64,000 nt of DNA, taken from positions 34,272 to 98,271 of the forward strand of contig NZ_JAPCWC010000014.1 of assembly GCF_026420865.1 (NCBI RefSeq), read 5' to 3'. The stretch is from Novosphingobium clariflavum (GTDB lineage Bacteria; Pseudomonadota; Alphaproteobacteria; Sphingomonadales; Sphingomonadaceae). How positions within the stretch are numbered: the stretch's first letter is position 1; each line of letters starts with the position of its first letter. A program made the position numbers and the translations under genes. Positions 60,640 to 64,000 of this stretch are shown here, piece by piece. Under the pieces are notes generated by a model. It saw only the letters and a list, made by a program, of their open reading frames with translations. It was not told where the DNA came from and did no database searches.

Positions 60640-61928
60640 GCGGGCCGGGAGGAGAAAGGGCTGAAGCTGGCGAGCCGGTCGTCGGCCTGCCGCAGGATCC
60701 CGCAGCGAGGCCGAATGCCGGGGAGGAACCGGAAGCGGCGCCAGCTGCCGCTCCGCCGCCCGTCCATGACGGGCAGGCGTTCCGCTTGCGCGGTGATCCG
60801 CCGTCCGTCATGCGCCTTTCTCGTAAGGCACTTGCCTCTGTCGGTGCGGTCGCCTGCCTCAGCATCGGCGGCGCGCTCGTATATGCGCTTCTGCCTGCGC
60901 GTCATGCCGACGCACCGAATCTCGTCGAAACCGAGAGCCGGAACAAGGCGGACAATGTGACCGCGGCGCCGGCCAGCTACGACAAGGTTCCCAAGCTCGG
61001 TCAGCCGCTCCCGGGCGACCTCGGCCGCCCGATCCTTTCGGCGCAGCAAAATGGTCAGGCCGTTCCCGCGCCGCCCATGGGGACGCCGGCTCCTCAATCG
61101 GTGGACCCGCGCATCGCTGCAGCGGAACAGGCTCGCCAGCGCATCATGCAGGAGCGCGACACCGCGCGCACCAGTCGATTGTTCCTCGGCGAGGCAATGA
61201 GCGGCGCGCGCGCTTCGGCGGCGTCTGCCGAACAGGCTATGCCGCCCGCTTCAGTTGGCATTGCGGCCAATCCGGCTCCCGCGCCGACTGGCAAGCGGGG
61301 CTTCATGGCCGTCGCCGCCGACCGCTCCACCGCCAGCAATGAGCGGATCGCTCCGCCGGTCTCACCTTATATCGTGCAGGCGGGCAGCATCATCCCGGCT
61401 GCGTTGATCACCGGCATCCAGTCGGATCTTCCAGGCCAGATCACCGCGCAGGTCACGCAGAATGTCTATGACAGCCCGACGGGACGCATTCTTCTCGTGC
61501 CCCAGGGCTCGCGGCTGATCGGCGAATATGACAGCGAAGTCTCGGCGGGCCAAAGCCGCGTTCTGCTCGCCTGGGATCGGCTTATTCTTCCAGGCGGCCG
61601 CTCGATCCTGCTGGACCGTCAGCCAGGTGCCGATGCGTCCGGCATGGCAGGGATCCGGGATCGCGTGAACTATCATTGGGGCAGCATGCTCAAGGCCGCG
61701 CTGGTCTCGACGTTGCTGGGCGTCGGGACCGAGCTCGCAACCGACAGCGACGACGCACTGGTCGAAGCGCTGCGTTACGGCACGCAGGACACGGTCAATC
61801 AGACGGGGCGGCAGGTCGTACAGCGCCAGCTTAGTGTCCCACCGACACTCACCATACGCCCAGGCCATGTCCTTCGCGTCATCGTGACGCGCGATCTCGT
61901 ACTCGAGCCGCTACGGAGGGAACAGTGA
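60636..61928 (+). CDS. trbI: TrbI, VirB10-like protein
   Basis: A 430-residue protein with a Pro-rich N-terminus, a membrane segment (SVGAVACLSIGGALVYALL, ~residues 68-86) and a C-terminal VirB10/TrbI domain: YIVQAGSIIPAALITGIQSDLPGQ, TGRILLVPQGSRLIGEYDS, LLAWDRLILPGGRSI and IRPGHVLRVIVTRDL. It spans both membranes and transmits energy to the outer pore. It overlaps trbG and the DUF2274 gene. Confidence 0.95.
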   Translation: MSGPGGERAEAGEPVVGLPQDPAARPNAGEEPEAAPAAAPPPVHDGQAFRLRGDPPSVMRLSRKALASVGAVACLSIGGALVYALLPARHADAPNLVETESRNKADNVTAAPASYDKVPKLGQPLPGDLGRPILSAQQNGQAVPAPPMGTPAPQSVDPRIAAAEQARQRIMQERDTARTSRLFLGEAMSGARASAASAEQAMPPASVGIAANPAPAPTGKRGFMAVAADRSTASNERIAPPVSPYIVQAGSIIPAALITGIQSDLPGQITAQVTQNVYDSPTGRILLVPQGSRLIGEYDSEVSAGQSRVLLAWDRLILPGGRSILLDRQPGADASGMAGIRDRVNYHWGSMLKAALVSTLLGVGTELATDSDDALVEALRYGTQDTVNQTGRQVVQRQLSVPPTLTIRPGHVLRVIVTRDLVLEPLRREQ

Positions 61929-62164
61929 TGAGCAAGTTGAAACTGGGTCCGATCGATGATGACAAGCCAGTCAAGCTGACCTTGGAACTGCCTGCGGCCG
62001 TCCACCGCGAACTCATTGCCTATGCCAGGGTTCACGCCGCCCAGACCGGCCTTTCCCAGCCGCTCCCCGCCGAGCGCCTGATTGCGCCGATGCTCGAACG
62101 GTTCATGGCTACCGATCGCGGCTTTGTCAGGAACAGAAGTCAGTCCGGGTCCAAATCGGATTAA
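61925..62164 (+). CDS. DUF2274 protein
   Basis: A 79-residue protein of the DUF2274 family: KLKLGPIDDDKPVKLTLELPAAVHRELIAYA and ERLIAPMLERFMATDRGF. The first part looks like a ribbon-helix-helix. The gene typically ends trb operons in alphaproteobacteria. The start is GTG 61925, overlapping the trbI stop, or ATG 61928. Confidence 0.87.
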   Translation: MMSKLKLGPIDDDKPVKLTLELPAAVHRELIAYARVHAAQTGLSQPLPAERLIAPMLERFMATDRGFVRNRSQSGSKSD

Positions 62165-62340
62165 ATTCCGGATAGTGGATACACATGCGCCTCCTATCCG
62201 CTAGAATAGCGCTACCGCTTGCTTGCGAGCGGGTGACCGGGTGACTGCCGCGTATGTCCAGGCTCAAGCTAAAGGCGTCGGTGCGTGCTCCCAACGCACG
62301 TTCTCACTACTCGGTCACATTTCTCGCGTAATGCACCATA

Positions 62341-62391
62341 TCTGCTTAGCAGATGACTTCGATTATAATCGAATTATAATCCGATTATAAA
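62341..62391 (+). promoter_or_regulatory. Phased ATTATAAT boxes before the lasso peptide gene
   Basis: The ~300 bases from 62165 to 62465 hold no gene. Near their end a TCTGC-TTA-GCAGA hairpin (62341-62353) is followed by three boxes, ATTATAAT (62362-62369), ATTATAAT (62373-62380) and ATTATAAA (62384-62391). Each of the first two is self-complementary and the spacing is exactly 11 bases, about one helical turn. TATAAT elements inside the boxes could serve as the -10. They are likely the promoter and operator of the lasso operon. Confidence 0.5.
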
Positions 62392-62465
62392 ATAGATTGC
62401 GGCAACTCGATCTGAAACCCTTTCGCATGCGGCTGTTCGAGTCGCGTGAAGGAAGGAGTGAGACA

Positions 62466-62600
62466 ATGGAACGCACCGAAGTAATCGAGGAGGTCATCGA
62501 CCTGGGCAAGGCGTCGGTCGAAACCAAGGGCGAGGCGCTGATCGATCAGGATGTCGGCGGCGGCCGGCAGCAGTTCCTCACCGGAATCGCGCAGGACTGA
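62466..62600 (+). CDS. Lasso peptide precursor (A)
   Basis: A 44-residue peptide starting at ATG after AAGGAAGGAG. The leader is residues 1-21, ending SVETK with the Thr at position -2 that lasso peptidases require. The predicted core is residues 22-44, starting GEALIDQD and ending TGIAQD. Gly1 would form the isopeptide bond with Asp8, giving an eight-residue ring and a 15-residue tail. The genes for the peptidase (B) and cyclase (C) follow directly. An open frame extends upstream to 62397 but lacks a ribosome-binding site. The core sequence does not match any lasso peptide I remember. Confidence 0.85.
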   Translation: MERTEVIEEVIDLGKASVETKGEALIDQDVGGGRQQFLTGIAQD

Positions 62601-62607
62601 CTGGAAT

Positions 62608-62634
62608 AGGGCGTGCGATTTCTTCGCACGCCCT
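62608..62634 (+). terminator. Hairpin between lasso A and B genes
   Basis: AGGGCGTGCGA and TCGCACGCCCT pair perfectly over 11 bp around a TTTCT loop, followed by TTCT. It starts 8 bases after the precursor stop. Such hairpins in lasso operons let the precursor be made in excess over the enzymes. Confidence 0.7.
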
Positions 62635-62643
62635 TTCTAGCGG

Positions 62644-63303
62644 ATGCCTGCAATGCACTATGGGACGGCACCCGGCATATTCTACTGCCGCGCGGGGTCA
62701 CGCGTAATTTTTCTGGACATGAATAGGGATCGCTATTTCCAGTTAGGCGCAGATCTCGAAGCCAGTTTCCTGTCCGTCATCGAAGGACATTCCGCACCAA
62801 CGCTGGCCGTTTCGGCCCTGACCGAGAGAGGCATCCTGTGTTTGAAAGACGGCTACGAAGTGAGGCAGCAGGTCGAATTGCCTGTGCCGTCACGGGCAGC
62901 GGATGCGCTGAAGGGTGAGACAACCCTGGGCGAAACGCTGAGGGCACTCCTTGCCGAAACCCGGATCAGGAAACGGCTCGACCGACAGGGACTGGCGTCG
63001 GTCATTTCTTCCCTGCGCAGCGAGAAAGCTAGGGCGGTCACCGCTTCAATCGATCATCCTATGTCGGCCGGAACAATCAGGGCCTTCGAACTGGCGAAGC
63101 TCATCAGGACGCCGGCAAACCGATGCCTGTCGCGCTCGATCGCTCTTGTTCAACGGCTCGCCGCACATGGATGTGCAGCTCATCTCGTGATGGGGGTCAG
63201 GGTTATTCCGTTCGCCGCGCATAGCTGGGCACAGATTGGCGACGTTGTTCTCAACGATTCGCCCGAGGAGGTCGCGCGCTTTACGCCGATCCTCGTCCTG
63301 TGA
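62644..63303 (+). CDS. Lasso peptide B protein (leader recognition and peptidase)
   Basis: A 219-residue fused B protein. Residues 1-85 form the PqqD-like RiPP recognition element (SRVIFLDMNRDRYFQLGADLE) that binds the leader. Residues ~90-219 form the transglutaminase-like peptidase, with Cys161 (NRCLSRSIALVQRL), His193 (AAHSWAQI) and Asp205 (VLNDSPEEV). It cleaves after residue 21 of the precursor so that the C protein can cyclise the core. It overlaps the C gene by GTGA. Confidence 0.93.
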   Translation: MPAMHYGTAPGIFYCRAGSRVIFLDMNRDRYFQLGADLEASFLSVIEGHSAPTLAVSALTERGILCLKDGYEVRQQVELPVPSRAADALKGETTLGETLRALLAETRIRKRLDRQGLASVISSLRSEKARAVTASIDHPMSAGTIRAFELAKLIRTPANRCLSRSIALVQRLAAHGCAAHLVMGVRVIPFAAHSWAQIGDVVLNDSPEEVARFTPILVL

Positions 63304-64000
63304 GCGCCCTTCGCTTTCTCCTGCGCATACGAAAAGGGCGGCAATCCCCGTTGCGGATCAGCCTTGTTCAATCTCCATCCGTTTCTTCCGATGATGAGGC
63401 TCTATTATGGTGCAGCGATCCAGCAAGAGTGCTGCACCTCCCGGCCGATCAGGGCGTGATCATCGGCCGCCTGTTCTCCCGCGAGACATTTTCAGCCATT
63501 GAGGAGATGACTGCTGCCGAAGCAGCAAGGCTCATCGATTCGGGCGGTGCCGCACTGATCAAGGACTATTGGGGGGCGTATGTTGCCGTCCATCAAAGCG
63601 ATGCTGTCGGCGGCTATTCAATCACAAGGGCTCCATCGGGCTTTTTGCCATGCTACCAGGTTGAAACGCGCACGCATCACATCTGGGCCTCGGATCTGCA
63701 TACGCTGTCTGCGGCGGGGATTGCCGTGTCGAAGGTGGATTGGGAACGCCTCTATGAGCATCTCCAATGGCCTGACGTGCGCCGCCGGCATAGTTGCATC
63801 GAGGGAGTGTCGGAACTGGCGCCCGGCAGCGCAAGGACAGTATCCGGCGATGCACCCAAAGATCAAATGCTCTGGGAGCCGTGGGTATTCACGCACCCGG
63901 ACGCGGCGATCGATCCGGATCAGGCCGTCACGCGCCTGCGCGACACCGTCTTTGCATCGGTCAGTGCTCTCGCGTCGGACTATCAAAATATCATCGTGGG
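63300..64000 (+). CDS. Lasso cyclase (C, asparagine-synthetase-like), 5' part
   Basis: The frame opens at GTG 63300, overlapping the B stop, and stays open to the window end (233 residues seen of an expected ~550-620). It shows VIIGRLFSRETFS, AALIKDYWGAYVAV, ITRAPSGFLPCYQVE and LHTLSAAGI, the N-terminal glutaminase-like domain of lasso C proteins, without the catalytic Cys of true glutaminases. The ATP-binding cyclase domain lies beyond the window. It activates the Asp8 side chain and closes the ring. Confidence 0.9.
   Translation, partial: MSALRFLLRIRKGRQSPLRISLVQSPSVSSDDEALLWCSDPARVLHLPADQGVIIGRLFSRETFSAIEEMTAAEAARLIDSGGAALIKDYWGAYVAVHQSDAVGGYSITRAPSGFLPCYQVETRTHHIWASDLHTLSAAGIAVSKVDWERLYEHLQWPDVRRRHSCIEGVSELAPGSARTVSGDAPKDQMLWEPWVFTHPDAAIDPDQAVTRLRDTVFASVSALASDYQNIIV

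Noticed and set aside
62397..62600. A 67-residue form of the lasso precursor
   Set aside because: The extra 23 residues have no ribosome-binding site and do not resemble a leader, whereas the ATG at 62466 has a strong one.
1..64000. tRNA genes, attachment sites or insertion sequences
   Set aside because: No cloverleaf-like sequence, transposase or integrase frame, or flanking direct repeat was recognised by eye. A dedicated scan could still find a short att site.

Overview
The window is high-GC DNA with short overlapping genes. It looks like accessory DNA of an alphaproteobacterium, most likely a sphingomonad (Sphingobium, Novosphingobium, Sphingomonas or Sphingopyxis). The basis is the set of small gene families typical of sphingomonad mobile elements (DUF2958, DUF6771, DUF6878, DUF6915, DUF6117, DUF2493, DUF736, DUF2840, DUF2274) and a complete P-type trb conjugation operon. 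No integrase, rRNA, tRNA or CRISPR array was seen, so I cannot decide between an integrative and conjugative element (ICE) and a plasmid. The element runs past both edges of the window.

Layout. (1) 1-12261, left backbone: the end of a DUF2958 gene, a parDE toxin-antitoxin pair, a large ParB-like protein, small element genes, a 1449-residue methyltransferase/strawberry-notch helicase fusion, a Toprim protein and a DUF2493 protein. (2) 12632-36401, a DNA-modification and defence island: fifteen codirectional, mostly overlapping genes forming a Dpd (7-deazaguanine in DNA) system. QueE, QueD and QueC supply preQ0. DpdA, a tRNA-guanine-transglycosylase relative, is flanked by two DGQHR (DpdB/DndB-like) proteins and should insert preQ0 into DNA. 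The YaaA/DUF6884-like first gene is the best candidate for DpdC. DpdE, F, G, H, I, J, K and D are the helicase, ATPase and nuclease-like proteins thought to carry out restriction. (3) 36648-38518, an XRE repressor and ImmA-like protease pair divergent from DUF2188 and Cas2/SinR-like genes, with two matching palindromic operators between them. (4) 39021-42708, DUF736 genes, an HU protein, possible structured RNAs, and a DUF6499/DUF2285 activator split by a +1 frameshift. (5) 42836-46504, an RdfS/AlpA-like excisionase, RepA followed by three iterons, DUF2840, TraF, a third DUF736 gene and a lytic transglycosylase. (6) 46749-62164, relaxase, TraG coupling protein, a ribbon-helix-helix protein, an inserted Fic gene on the minus strand, then trbBCDEJKLFGI and DUF2274. 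(7) 62341-64000, a lasso-peptide cluster A-B-C, with C cut by the window end.

Together the genes describe a self-transmissible element carrying three kinds of cargo: a self/non-self DNA marking system, small regulatory or toxin-like modules, and a ribosomal peptide antibiotic locus. Control of excision and transfer appears to pass through the frameshifted DUF2285 activator and the RdfS-like protein, as in the FseA/RdfS circuit of Mesorhizobium symbiosis islands.
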